Numbered from the stretch's first letter, positions 6,667 through 13,857 are shown. The stretch is DNA of 14,637 nt from Promethearchaeota archaeon (GCA_019058515.1 JAHPYY010000184.1:1-14637), one strand, 5' to 3'. Notes: generated by a model not told the origin, from the sequence alone. Numbers and translations: made by a program.

Positions 6667-7374
6667 TCAAAACGAGATGAATCCCATTTTATTTAAGGAC
6701 TTAATGACGTTATACGCAATGTCGTTGGAAATATTTAAATTTTTCGCAATGTTTTCAATCGTCTTTCTGCCGTCGATCTTGCTAAATATTCGCTTTGAAA
6801 TAAGACCCGTAAGGTAATAATCAGGATTCACGCCATTTGAGCAATTCAATTTTGGAATTAGTCCCAATATGTCAGAATCTTCAACTATATTATTTTGGGA
6901 TTGGCTTATAGTAGTATTCTTCATCTCTGGTGAACTATAACCATCGAGATAATGGTCTATAATTCCTTCAAACTCTTCAAATTCATCTACTCTGCCCGTC
7001 CAATTCATTAATTCCTCTCTGTCGTAATTTGATAAGAATTCCGCTGAAATTTTTTGTAGGAATTCTTGGATGTAAAAATTATCAGAGTTTTTATTATAGG
7101 TTGCTAAAAAAATTAGATTAGGAATCGAAGGATTACGCATAAACGACAACTTCATATCTGTATTGGATAGTTTTAGCTCTTTTATCACACCTAATTCTTT
7201 ATAATTGGCGCTAAACGAATTTAATGCTGAAAAAAATCCTGATAACATTACCAAATTGTTATAATTTGAAAATAAACAATTGTTATTATTATCGTCACTA
7301 TTGAAATCAGAATTAGTACAATTTTTGTAAAGCAGAGGTAAACCATCTTTAATAATAATTACATTTTGAATCAT
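6667..7374 (-). CDS. Longin-like domain protein with C-terminal winged helix
   Basis: A 235-residue protein. Residues 1-143 have the pattern of Asgard longin/roadblock-class small-GTPase partners: IQNVIIIKDGLPLLYKN as the first strand pair, then LVMLSGFFSALNSFSANYKELG as the central helix, strands IKELKLS, KLSFMRN and NLIFLATYN, and a final helix FLQKISAEFLSNY. After a Ser/Asn-rich linker, residues 185-235 (FSKIDGRKTIENIAKNLNISNDIAYNVIKSLNKMGFI) look like a small winged helix of the kind used for protein or DNA contact. Family knowledge: such longin domains form platforms for small GTPases. An asparagine/aspartate-rich insert (residues 20-40) is low-complexity. The gene precedes the CheR fusion on the same strand by 182 bases, so co-transcription is possible but not shown. 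ATG start. Confidence 0.68.
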   Translation of the reverse strand: MIQNVIIIKDGLPLLYKNCTNSDFNSDDNNNNCLFSNYNNLVMLSGFFSALNSFSANYKELGVIKELKLSNTDMKLSFMRNPSIPNLIFLATYNKNSDNFYIQEFLQKISAEFLSNYDREELMNWTGRVDEFEEFEGIIDHYLDGYSSPEMKNTTISQSQNNIVEDSDILGLIPKLNCSNGVNPDYYLTGLISKRIFSKIDGRKTIENIAKNLNISNDIAYNVIKSLNKMGFISF

Positions 7375-7477
7375 ACTTTCTAAAAAACTCCGTTATCAGA
7401 CGATAATTTTCAATATTGAAAAATAATAGGTAATAACTCGTTATAATTAAAACACTTCTACTTAAAGAAAAAAAAAA

Positions 7478-7498
7478 ATAATATGCATATAATATGCA
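7478..7498 (+). promoter_or_regulatory. Promoter with 11-bp direct repeat
   Basis: ATAATATGCA occurs twice, at 7478-7487 and 7489-7498, an 11-base period or one helical turn. The junction also forms the palindrome ATATGCATAT (7481-7490). The A/T core lies about 40 bases before the ATG at 7534, so it may hold the TATA box of the GHMP kinase operon. It may equally be simple A/T-rich repetition. Confidence 0.4.
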
Positions 7499-7533
7499 AA
7501 ACAAATTTTTTCCTAAATGAATAAGAGTTAAAA

Positions 7534-8646
7534 ATGGAATCGACTATTAGAATAAGAGCTCCAGGTAGGATCTGCCTTTTCGGTGAACACCAAGATTATT
7601 TAGGGTATCCCACAATCTCAATGGCCATAGATAGATACATTTTTCTCGAAGCTAAAAGGGATTTAAATAATCATTTAATTATTAATATGCCCGACATAAA
7701 CGATAAATGTGATATACCTTTAAGCTCTAGAGAACTTGAATATCTTAGCGATAGAGATTATCTTAGAAGCGGATATAACCAATTCATTAGAAGGGAAATT
7801 CAATTCAATAAGGGATATAAAGTAAAAATATATTCTAACATCCCCATAAACGCTGGAGTTTCAAGCTCTTCTGCTTTTGTAATAGCATGGCTTTATTTTC
7901 TCAATTTAATTTCGAAATCTAACCTTCCTAAACTTGAATTAGCGAAATTGGGATATGACACGGAAGTTACTGAGTTTAGAGAGGCAGGAGGGATGATGGA
8001 TCATTACACCTCGGTTTTTGGAGGTATTTTATATTTACAAGCTCGGGAGAACGACATTATAATGAAAAATTTCCCGCTCAAGTTAAGCGGATTTGTGCTC
8101 GGAGATTCACTAGAGAAAAAAGCAACGGTGGATGACCTAAGAAATGTTAAGAGAAAGTCAATAAAAGCTTTCAATGAATTGCGCAAAATATATCCAGAAT
8201 TCGATCAATACTTGACCGAATTGACTTTAATTGAACCCTTTTTATACCAGTTAAGTAGTGAATTAAGGAAAAAGATCGTAGGAAACCTAATAAATCGCGA
8301 CCTAACTGAATCGGCACTAAATCTCGTTGAAAATTTTTATAAGAAACTTGACAGGGATGTAACCATGAAAGAAAGCCTTAATTTTTACCATAAATTAGGA
8401 GAATTGATTAATTTACATCATTTCCATTTGAGAGAAAATATTGGAGTTTCAACGATAAAAATTGAAACTATGATCTCTAATAGCTTAAAAAAAGGTGCCT
8501 TAGGCGCCAAAATCAACGGTTCGGGGTTTGGAGGTACGATCTTTGCCTTTAATCCAAAAAACCAGCTTGATATTAAAAGTGCAATTGAAGAAGTCGATGG
8601 AAAGGCGTATTTAGTCTCCACCAGTAATGGGGTTGAACAATATTGA
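7534..8646 (+). CDS. GHMP-family sugar kinase, galactokinase-like
   Basis: A 370-residue ATP-dependent kinase that probably phosphorylates C1 of a free sugar. Motifs in order: APGRICLFGEHQDYLG (residues 9-24), the galactokinase-type sugar-binding signature with Glu, His and Asp intact; the phosphate loop NIPINAGVSSSSA (around residues 105-116); EAGGMMDHYTSVFGG (about 150-165) carrying the catalytic Asp; and the C-terminal GAKINGSGFGGTIFAF (about 324-340). Galactokinase is the nearest well-known relative, but the true sugar cannot be read from the sequence. The TGA stop overlaps the TTG start of the next gene by four bases, and that gene encodes a sugar-1-phosphate nucleotidyltransferase, so the pair probably activates a salvaged sugar to an NDP-sugar for glycosylation. 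It is a paralogue of the broken kinase at 3578-4519. Confidence 0.88.
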   Translation: MESTIRIRAPGRICLFGEHQDYLGYPTISMAIDRYIFLEAKRDLNNHLIINMPDINDKCDIPLSSRELEYLSDRDYLRSGYNQFIRREIQFNKGYKVKIYSNIPINAGVSSSSAFVIAWLYFLNLISKSNLPKLELAKLGYDTEVTEFREAGGMMDHYTSVFGGILYLQARENDIIMKNFPLKLSGFVLGDSLEKKATVDDLRNVKRKSIKAFNELRKIYPEFDQYLTELTLIEPFLYQLSSELRKKIVGNLINRDLTESALNLVENFYKKLDRDVTMKESLNFYHKLGELINLHHFHLRENIGVSTIKIETMISNSLKKGALGAKINGSGFGGTIFAFNPKNQLDIKSAIEEVDGKAYLVSTSNGVEQY

Positions 8647-9383
8647 AAGCTATCGTGTTATGTGCAGGAAAAGGTAAAAGATTGCGCCCTTACACTTATC
8701 AATATCAAAAAACCATGATTCCAGTTCATGGTAAACCGTTACTTGAATACATTCTTAACGGCTTAATTTACGCAGGCTTTAATGAATTCGTTTTCGTAGT
8801 GGGGTATCGCAAAGAACAGATAATCGAATACTTTCAAGACGGGAAACAATTTCAAGTGTATATACAATATGTTGTTCAGGAAAATTTGAACGGAACAGGG
8901 GGTGCTTTATTATTGTGCGAAAGTTTAATTGTTGAATCCCACTTATTTCTTACCTGGGGAGATATTTTAGTTCCTTACGAAATTTACAAGAAAATTCACG
9001 AAATCCATGTATCTGAAAACGAAGATTTCGTGCTAGTGGCAAACTACTTAGAGAAAATCTATAAGGGCTGCGAGATCCACGTAGACGAAGGCTATTGCGT
9101 AAACATGGTGGAAAAACCCGCTGTTGGCGAAAACACAACGAATTTAAACAATTCAGGAATATTTATCTTTTCACGAGAGATATTTGACGTATTAAGGCTA
9201 ATTTTACCCTCACAGCGAGGTGAGATAGAACTTCCGGATGCTATTTGTAAGGGTATTAAGGAAAAAAACTGGAAAGTTAGAATATTAAAAATGGAAAAAG
9301 GGGAATTTCGCGGAGATTTTGGCGACTTAAAAGAGTATGAGAGGCTCAAACTTAACTCAAATTGGTTGCGAACATTGGAATGA
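8643..9383 (+). CDS. Sugar-1-phosphate nucleotidyltransferase
   Basis: A 246-residue NDP-sugar pyrophosphorylase of the glucose-1-phosphate thymidylyl/mannose-1-phosphate guanylyltransferase superfamily. It would join a sugar 1-phosphate and an NTP to give NDP-sugar and pyrophosphate. Seen: N-terminal VLCAGKGKRLRPYT (5-18), the activating QKTMIPVHGKPLLEY (22-36), NGTGGAL (84-90) and the metal-binding WGD (105-107). Also present are MVEKP in the sugar-binding region, LNNSGIFIF, and a C-terminal GDFGDLKEYERL like the usual W-x-D-I-G-T-P segment. There is no left-handed beta-helix extension, so it lacks an acyltransferase half. The TTG start overlaps the kinase stop (TTGA), indicating translational coupling, and the upstream kinase most likely supplies its substrate. 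Neither base nor sugar specificity can be read. Confidence 0.88.
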   Translation: MKAIVLCAGKGKRLRPYTYQYQKTMIPVHGKPLLEYILNGLIYAGFNEFVFVVGYRKEQIIEYFQDGKQFQVYIQYVVQENLNGTGGALLLCESLIVESHLFLTWGDILVPYEIYKKIHEIHVSENEDFVLVANYLEKIYKGCEIHVDEGYCVNMVEKPAVGENTTNLNNSGIFIFSREIFDVLRLILPSQRGEIELPDAICKGIKEKNWKVRILKMEKGEFRGDFGDLKEYERLKLNSNWLRTLE

Positions 9384-9389
9384 AATTAC

Positions 9390-9779
9390 CTATTCTTCTT
9401 CAAACAAATCTTCAAATTTCTTCCCTAAGGCTTTAGCGAGTTTTTCCAAGTAATTCTTAGGGTACTCTACTAATTCCTCGTCCTCAATATTCATAAATCC
9501 TAAAAGTTCCTCCTGGGAAATATTCAAACTCTCGGAGATTTCCTTTAATTCGTATCCCGTTTTCCCTCCGACTATGTCTTGTATTTCTGGTTCAAAATAG
9601 AAAATCTCTTCGATGGGTTTTTCAAAAATTTCCGAGATTTTAAACGATATAGTTAAAGAGGGGTTGTACGCTTTGTTTTCTAAGAAATATACTGTTTGCC
9701 TTGATACACCAATCAAATCAGCGAGATTCTGCTGGCTTAAGCCGCGCTCTTCTCTTAATTCTTTGACTCTTGATACCAA
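9390..9779 (-). CDS. XRE-family helix-turn-helix regulator with C-terminal acidic domain
   Basis: A 129-residue cytoplasmic transcription regulator. Residues 4-62 are a classical XRE/Cro helix-turn-helix: LREERGLSQQNLADLIGVSRQTVYFLENKAYNPSLT. It resembles small archaeal and bacterial regulators that stop soon after FEKPIEEIFYFE. Here a second segment follows (residues 70-129), EISESLNISQEELLGFMNIEDEEL..YPKNYLEKLAKALGKKFEDLF, which looks like a second degenerate helix-turn-helix or dimerisation domain. The start is TTG at 9779; upstream in frame there is no ATG before a stop, only an ATT at 9812. The HTH closely resembles that of the bPH2 fusion protein encoded just upstream on the same strand, and both probably recognise related DNA. 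It converges with the nucleotidyltransferase gene with six bases between stops. Confidence 0.85.
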   Translation of the reverse strand: MVSRVKELREERGLSQQNLADLIGVSRQTVYFLENKAYNPSLTISFKISEIFEKPIEEIFYFEPEIQDIVGGKTGYELKEISESLNISQEELLGFMNIEDEELVEYPKNYLEKLAKALGKKFEDLFEEE

Positions 9780-9845
9780 TTTCTTTTTGAATTTAACCCC
9801 TGTCGTGCCAATCCCCTAATTTCATTTAATTCTAATTTCCAAAAT

Positions 9846-9941
9846 CTATGTTATGCTTACATATATTAACGTAGCAATCATCCCCACTAAAAATAAAAGA
9901 AGTATAAAGATAACTGCTACGATTCTCCAAAATTTCGTCAT
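9846..9941 (-). CDS. 31-residue single-pass membrane peptide
   Basis: ATG at 9941 to TAG at 9846 encodes MTKFWRIVAVIFILLLFLVG followed by MIATLIYVSIT. A short basic N-terminus precedes one hydrophobic helix of about 22 residues, predicting an N-in membrane peptide. It lies between two genes on the same strand: 37 bases after the stop of the bPH2-XRE protein and 66 bases before the XRE regulator. It has no strong ribosome-binding site, so expression is uncertain. The position suggests a partner of the membrane-anchored regulator, but this is inference from neighbourhood alone. Confidence 0.5.
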   Translation of the reverse strand: MTKFWRIVAVIFILLLFLVGMIATLIYVSIT

Positions 9942-9978
9942 CTTAACTATTTAATATACCATTTAATTAAAAAAAAAT

Positions 9979-10803
9979 TTATTTCGAAAATTTAAATAAA
10001 TCTTCGATTTTACAATTTAATACTTGTGTGATTTTGTAGGCTAAGGTTAAGCTTGGATTGTACTTTCCCCCCTCTAAATATTCGATGGTTTGCACTGGTA
10101 CGCCCACTGCTTCAGCAAGTTTTGCCTGTGTCAAATCAGCTTTTTCTCGTAACTGTGCTATAGATGTAACTAGTTTTTCTCCTTCACGCATCTTAGAAAG
10201 GATGTAGCTAATAAAATTATCAAAAGCGAGTTCTTCTGGCTTGAAAATTTTATCTTCGAGCCCAGAAGGAACCGCAGAATAGCGCGTAACCATCTCTTTT
10301 ATCTTTTCTTCAATGATTTTTGGCTCTCGGAGAGCTGGTATGTATCCTTCTGGTCTAATGACTCCGCCTTGCGCACCCGCTGCTACTGCTGTAGAGCCCG
10401 CAGTTTCAATCTTCACTGTAGCGAGATGAAACATGCGATCAAACACTCCGTTTACAGTGTTGATGTTTTGTATCCTGCTATATGGGATTGTAGCGCGCGT
10501 CTTAGTAAACACTCCATGATTTATGATAATATTGTCTACAGAGATTTGATAAGAAAAATTTCTCACGTAAGCTTTCTCATAGGCATAAACACAAATGACT
10601 ACGAGAATAACAGGCAGTACTGCCGTAGTTAATGTTAGTAATAAGAACAGCGGAAACAAAAAGGGTATAAAAAATGCAGTAATCATGTACATTGCACACA
10701 CCAATCCAAAAATGAAAACTAAAACGATACTTGTTTTTAGCACTTCTTTTGGGATGTATTTTTGAGAAATTGTGCCTACATTTGCTATATCTTCATTTTT
10801 CAT
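9979..10803 (-). CDS. Membrane-anchored bPH2-domain protein with C-terminal XRE DNA-binding domain
   Basis: A 274-residue protein. Residues 21-73 hold two hydrophobic segments ([20 protein letters not shown] and an [20 protein letters not shown] hairpin). Residues 78-140 match the bacterial PH-like (bPH2, YdbS-type) domain: [39 protein letters not shown] and [10 protein letters not shown]. Residues 150-210 form a linker with charged helices. Residues 216-272 are an XRE helix-turn-helix ([36 protein letters not shown]). The predicted topology leaves both PH and HTH domains on the cytoplasmic side of the membrane. YdbS-type proteins usually lack any DNA-binding domain. The layout suggests a membrane-tethered regulator responding to an envelope signal, or one released by cleavage, which is inference. 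GAGGAAA at about 10808-10814 supports the ATG at 10803. Confidence 0.88.
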   Translation of the reverse strand: MKNEDIANVGTISQKYIPKEVLKTSIVLVFIFGLVCAMYMITAFFIPFLFPLFLLLTLTTAVLPVILVVICVYAYEKAYVRNFSYQISVDNIIINHGVFTKTRATIPYSRIQNINTVNGVFDRMFHLATVKIETAGSTAVAAGAQGGVIRPEGYIPALREPKIIEEKIKEMVTRYSAVPSGLEDKIFKPEELAFDNFISYILSKMREGEKLVTSIAQLREKADLTQAKLAEAVGVPVQTIEYLEGGKYNPSLTLAYKITQVLNCKIEDLFKFSK

Positions 10804-10838
10804 TAATTTTCCTCTTTATTCATTTTTTTTATATAGTT

Positions 10839-10868
10839 TTATATGTAAAGTTTGATGTACATGTATAA
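10839..10868. promoter_or_regulatory. Imperfect inverted repeat over the bPH2-XRE promoter
   Basis: TTATATGTA (10839-10847) and TACATGTATAA (10858-10868) face each other as an imperfect dyad with a two-base insertion. Reading left, the ACATATAAAAC stretch here is TATA-like and sits about 25-30 bases before the GAGGAAA ribosome-binding site. Both XRE proteins encoded downstream are candidates to bind it. Called by eye only. Confidence 0.35.
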
Positions 10869-11010
10869 CAGAGTTAACATTTATATTTAAATCTTTCTAT
10901 CCTTTACAAATCCTTAAAATGAGCTAAAATTAAACTTTACATTATTTAAGAATGGATTTCAGACCCTAAAAATACATCCTAATATACTAGTATTTTTAAT
11001 AGTTTTAGTA

Positions 11011-11187
11011 ATGTTTATTGCTATAAAAGTTAGAATTATTTATCTTGAATTATTAATTTCAAGCGTAGCGTCTCCAAATGCGGAGCTAGGTGGAGGTCCT
11101 TTCATGTTGGTGTACATAATCGTATGTATTGTAACAATTATAACTATTATTGCCGTAAAAATTAAAAATAGAATGGAAACTAAATAG
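11011..11187 (+). CDS. Possible small two-helix membrane protein
   Basis: An ATG at 11011 opens a 58-residue frame ending at TAG 11185-11187. It contains LELLISSVASPNAELGGGPF between hydrophobic stretches and ends in a clear membrane helix (FMLVYIIVCIVTIITIIAV) followed by KIKNRMETK, a basic cytoplasmic tail. The frame stays open upstream to 10918, and the sequence just before the ATG (NILVFLIVLVM when translated) would complete a first membrane helix, but no ATG, GTG or TTG starts it there. So either the protein begins at 11011 with a short first helix, a rare start codon is used, or the gene has lost its beginning. A rightward TATA-like element lies near 10880-10891. No family is recognised. 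Confidence 0.4.
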   Translation: MFIAIKVRIIYLELLISSVASPNAELGGGPFMLVYIIVCIVTIITIIAVKIKNRMETK

Positions 11188-11235
11188 GAAATCCTTTCTA
11201 ACTAAATATTTCTTACTCAAGAAATACCATATCTT

Positions 11236-12480
11236 TCAGCTGAATTTCAAAATGATTGAAAGTAGTTGGCTAAATATCTCATCTGTTCCCCAAATGACGA
11301 AAATTCGGGTTTCAAGGGGTACAGCAATTTGATTAGCCGCCACAATCCAATTTGTACCTACATTATTTGCAGTTTTACTCCCTTCTTTGAACTTAAGATA
11401 CATAACAGATCCTAAGTAATCTTGAAATTTCGTGTCTCTAAAGTCCACATCCTCCAAATCGGAGTTAGAGAATTCTTCGATATCTTCGTCAACCTGCAAA
11501 CCCATCTTTAGCTTTTCACACGATAATTGTAAAGCTGCTCGTATGACTATATCGTTATCAACCTTACTGCTATATTCGAAAATGAGAAGTCCTCTATCTT
11601 TTTCTATTCCAGTAATCCCAAGAGCTTTAAAATCTAACGCCTTTTGTTCAATAGATTTATCGTGTTCTAACGGAACATAAGATTCTCCCATTATAAAGCG
11701 ATAAATTTTCAATATCTTTAGCTCTTCTTCCCTTTGTTGAATTCTTTCGTCGAAAATATCATTGATAGGTCTCGCGATAAAAATTTGCACGCTTCCCGGC
11801 TCAAAAGGTTTCACAATCCATTCCTTTGAAATTAACCTATCTATAATCCGGTAGATTGTCGTCCGTTTGATGTCTAATTCCTCGTTTAATTGACCTACTT
11901 TAGCTCCCTCCTTACCCTTTTCAAGTAAGCTCAAATATACTTTAGCTTCTTCTATGCTTAAACCAAATTTAAGCAAACCCAATTCCTGTAAAAGGTTAGT
12001 GTCGTCAAGTAGGATCCTCGGTGTTGCCCATTTTAGTTGATCTACTTTTCCTAATCGCGTTTTTAAGTCCATATAGGGTTTTTTAGGACTTAATCTATGC
12101 AAGATCTTTGCAGCTTCAGCTATTCCTAAATATAGAACTCCCTCTGGAGAAATTTTAAGAATTACCTTCCGTTCTTCGTCCTTATAACAAACGATTCTTC
12201 CTTTTTGGTCGGGATCTACGAGAATTAATCCTTCTTGCGTATTTTGGATTTTAATGTATTCCACTCCCTCAATGATTATGCGGTTTTCTTTTGTATCGTA
12301 CCACAATAGATTGAGTTGATTAATTATACTAGTTAAATCCCAATTGTCTGTAGAATACGCAATGTTATTATCACCCTCAATTACAGCTATAGAAACGATT
12401 TTAGCTTCAGGGATCATCGATCCTTCGATAATTGGTGATATTTTTCTCATTTTCGCTTGGAAAGTTTCCTTTTTGTGCAA
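11236..12480 (-). CDS. Profilin/roadblock-like domain fused to TrmB-type winged helix, actin operon
   Basis: A 414-residue protein of three parts. Residues 20-130 follow a profilin-like fold pattern: KIVSIAVIEGDNNIAYSTDNW, a helix, then IIIEGVEYIKIQNTQEGLILV, RIVCYKDEERKVILKISPEG and a closing helix AEAAKILHRL. The order strand-GxxY-strand-DEERxVI-PEG-helix recalls profilin, but roadblock/LC7 domains share this topology and I cannot separate them by eye. Residues 168-224 are a TrmB-family winged helix (GLSIEEAKVYLSLLEKGKEGAKVGQLNEELDIKRTTIYRIIDRLISKEWI). Residues 265-414 are an unrecognised alpha/beta domain. It is the last gene of the actin operon, 26 bases after the small protein gene. The TTG start at 12480 is uncertain; the ATG at 12450 also keeps every domain. 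Role, by inference: a regulator linked to actin state. Confidence 0.75.
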   Translation of the reverse strand: MHKKETFQAKMRKISPIIEGSMIPEAKIVSIAVIEGDNNIAYSTDNWDLTSIINQLNLLWYDTKENRIIIEGVEYIKIQNTQEGLILVDPDQKGRIVCYKDEERKVILKISPEGVLYLGIAEAAKILHRLSPKKPYMDLKTRLGKVDQLKWATPRILLDDTNLLQELGLLKFGLSIEEAKVYLSLLEKGKEGAKVGQLNEELDIKRTTIYRIIDRLISKEWIVKPFEPGSVQIFIARPINDIFDERIQQREEELKILKIYRFIMGESYVPLEHDKSIEQKALDFKALGITGIEKDRGLLIFEYSSKVDNDIVIRAALQLSCEKLKMGLQVDEDIEEFSNSDLEDVDFRDTKFQDYLGSVMYLKFKEGSKTANNVGTNWIVAANQIAVPLETRIFVIWGTDEIFSQLLSIILKFS

Positions 12481-12506
12481 TGGAACAAAAAGAAAAAAAA
12501 TATAAA

Positions 12507-12713
12507 TTATTTTTCTCTGAACTTTTTTTTTAATTCCTCTCTTACATCGTCAAAATATTTGCTACTTTTTAGTTTTTGGATGTCGGTAAAATCGCCATGG
12601 AAAATTTTCTTTACTTTTTCAATTTTACACGCGTGTTCGACAAGTAATATCCTATCCTCTAATATTATGCATGGGATTCCATCAATCATTTTTATCATGG
12701 GTATACTTCTCAC
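12507..12713 (-). CDS. Small unidentified protein in the actin operon
   Basis: A 68-residue protein between actin and the TrmB-domain protein. The longest frame begins with GTG at 12713, but GAGGTGA (12710-12716) looks like the ribosome-binding site of the ATG at 12698, giving a 63-residue product starting MIKMIDGIPCIILEDRILLVEH; I prefer that start. The first half alternates as beta strands (GIPCIILEDRILLVEHACKI) and the second is a charged helix (KSSKYFDDVREELKKKFREK). No family is recognised. Actin ends at 12721, only eight bases before the longer start, so the two are tightly linked and probably co-translated. A role in actin function is suggested by position only. Confidence 0.65.
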   Translation of the reverse strand: MRSIPMIKMIDGIPCIILEDRILLVEHACKIEKVKKIFHGDFTDIQKLKSSKYFDDVREELKKKFREK

Positions 12714-12720
12714 CTCGGAT

Positions 12721-13857
12721 TTAAAAGAACCTATGAACAGCTTGAGGTCCCAGTTCTTTATATTCCCTGCGGGTTAGCCACATTCGTTGAAATGTCTTTA
12801 AGGAGCTTAAGATCGAACCACCTATCCATACGGAATACATCCGTTCTGGAGGGGACAATATTCGAACATCCACATTTTCTGGGATCTGTTCTTTGATTTC
12901 CTTAGTCAACCGCTCCTTTATTCCTGGGAACATGGTCGAACCTCCCGAGAGGACAATATTTCCGTAAAGGTCTCTTCGCAAATCTACATCGCAATCAGAT
13001 ATTGATTCTATTACTAGATTATCCAACGGATCTATTTCTTTTCCTAACACTGAAGGGTTGAAAAAGCATTCTGGCGCGAGAAATCGTTCAATTCCAATCG
13101 ATACTGTCTCACCATCAGGTAGCATGTAGTATTTTATTATGCCCGCCACTCGTTTTGAAAGCATAATTTCTTTTTCGGGATCGATTGCAACATAACACAA
13201 TTTTTCTTTTATGTCTCGAACGATTTCTTTTTCGGCTGATGTCTGGAACACATGCCCGCTTTGCCTTAACAACCTCAACAAGTAGGTAGTTATATCCCTT
13301 CCAGCAAGATCGACTCTTTGAATTGCGTGGCTTAACGCAAATCCTTCAAATATCGGTACAATGTGAGATACACCGTCTCCGATATCCAACACCGTCCCCG
13401 TAACTCTCCCAGAAGCATAAAGCGATAAAACGGCTTGAGTTGCGATATATAGAGCAGGCACATTAAAGGTCTCAAACATTATCTCTGCCATTCTTTCCCT
13501 GTTTTGTCTTGGATTTAACGGTGGCTCGGTTAAAAGAACTGGATGTTCAGAGGGATCCACCCGAAGGTCCGAATAAAATGTGTAATGCCAAATCCGTTCC
13601 ATAGCTGGCCAATCCGTTATAGTACCGTGGTTTATGGGATAGTTAAGGTTCATAATGCCTTTCAATTCAATAGCTTCGTTTCCGATGTACCAGTCTCGCG
13701 AGTAATCTTTAACTTCAATCATTACATTCCCGTACTTTGGTTTTCCAATAACCGTTGAAAATACGGATCTAGGTTGATCTTCTCCAGCAATACCGTTCTT
13801 TGTGATACCCGTTCCATTATCTAACACCAGAGCTTTCCCAAAAATTGAATCTTCCAT
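12721..13857 (-). CDS. Eukaryote-like actin (Asgard lokiactin type)
   Basis: A 378-residue ATP-binding filament-forming cytoskeletal protein, the same size as eukaryotic actin (375). Phosphate 1 loop DNGTG is at 13-17 (actin DNGSG), and phosphate 2 DIGDGVSH at 158-165 (actin DSGDGVTH). The adenosine motif is GGSTMFPG at 305-312. Gln141 and His165 stand for actin Gln137 and His161, which position the attacking water, so ATPase activity is expected. Strikingly actin-like stretches are YPINHGTITDWPAMERIWHYTFY, TQAVLSLYASGRVTG, EIVRDIKEKLCYVA and the C-terminal WIGGSIL..HRFF. The DNase-loop region (about 40-58) differs strongly from eukaryotic actin, so inter-subunit contacts may differ. A strong GGAGGA site lies eight bases before the ATG. 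It is the first gene of a three-gene operon and is clearly closer to eukaryotic actin than to crenactin or MreB. Confidence 0.96.
   Translation of the reverse strand: MEDSIFGKALVLDNGTGITKNGIAGEDQPRSVFSTVIGKPKYGNVMIEVKDYSRDWYIGNEAIELKGIMNLNYPINHGTITDWPAMERIWHYTFYSDLRVDPSEHPVLLTEPPLNPRQNRERMAEIMFETFNVPALYIATQAVLSLYASGRVTGTVLDIGDGVSHIVPIFEGFALSHAIQRVDLAGRDITTYLLRLLRQSGHVFQTSAEKEIVRDIKEKLCYVAIDPEKEIMLSKRVAGIIKYYMLPDGETVSIGIERFLAPECFFNPSVLGKEIDPLDNLVIESISDCDVDLRRDLYGNIVLSGGSTMFPGIKERLTKEIKEQIPENVDVRILSPPERMYSVWIGGSILSSLKTFQRMWLTRREYKELGPQAVHRFF

Larger units (their letters stand above)
10804..11235. other. 432-base region between the bPH2-XRE gene and the actin operon end
   Basis: No confidently called gene lies here. 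The left part is the promoter of the bPH2-XRE gene with a dyad, plus a rightward TATA-like TTTATATTTAAA near 10880-10891. The middle and right parts hold a hydrophobic open frame (in frame from 10918 to 11187), listed separately. The last 48 bases are A/T-rich and converge on the end of the TrmB-domain gene. No structured RNA was recognised. Confidence 0.6.

Noticed and set aside
12507..12713. Toxin-antitoxin pair formed by the small protein and the TrmB-domain protein
   Set aside because: The small protein has no known toxin or antitoxin motif, the partner is far too large, and the pair is locked into the actin operon.
12457..12777. Plus-strand open frame of 106 codons
   Set aside because: It overlaps the small actin-operon gene and the actin C-terminus on the opposite strand and has a low-complexity composition rich in Phe, Ser and Leu.
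12721..13857. Crenactin, MreB or Hsp70-type ATPase instead of actin
   Set aside because: The size, the DNGTG and DIGDGVSH loops, the VRDIKEKLCYVA stretch and the WIGGSIL to HRFF C-terminus are specifically like eukaryotic actin.
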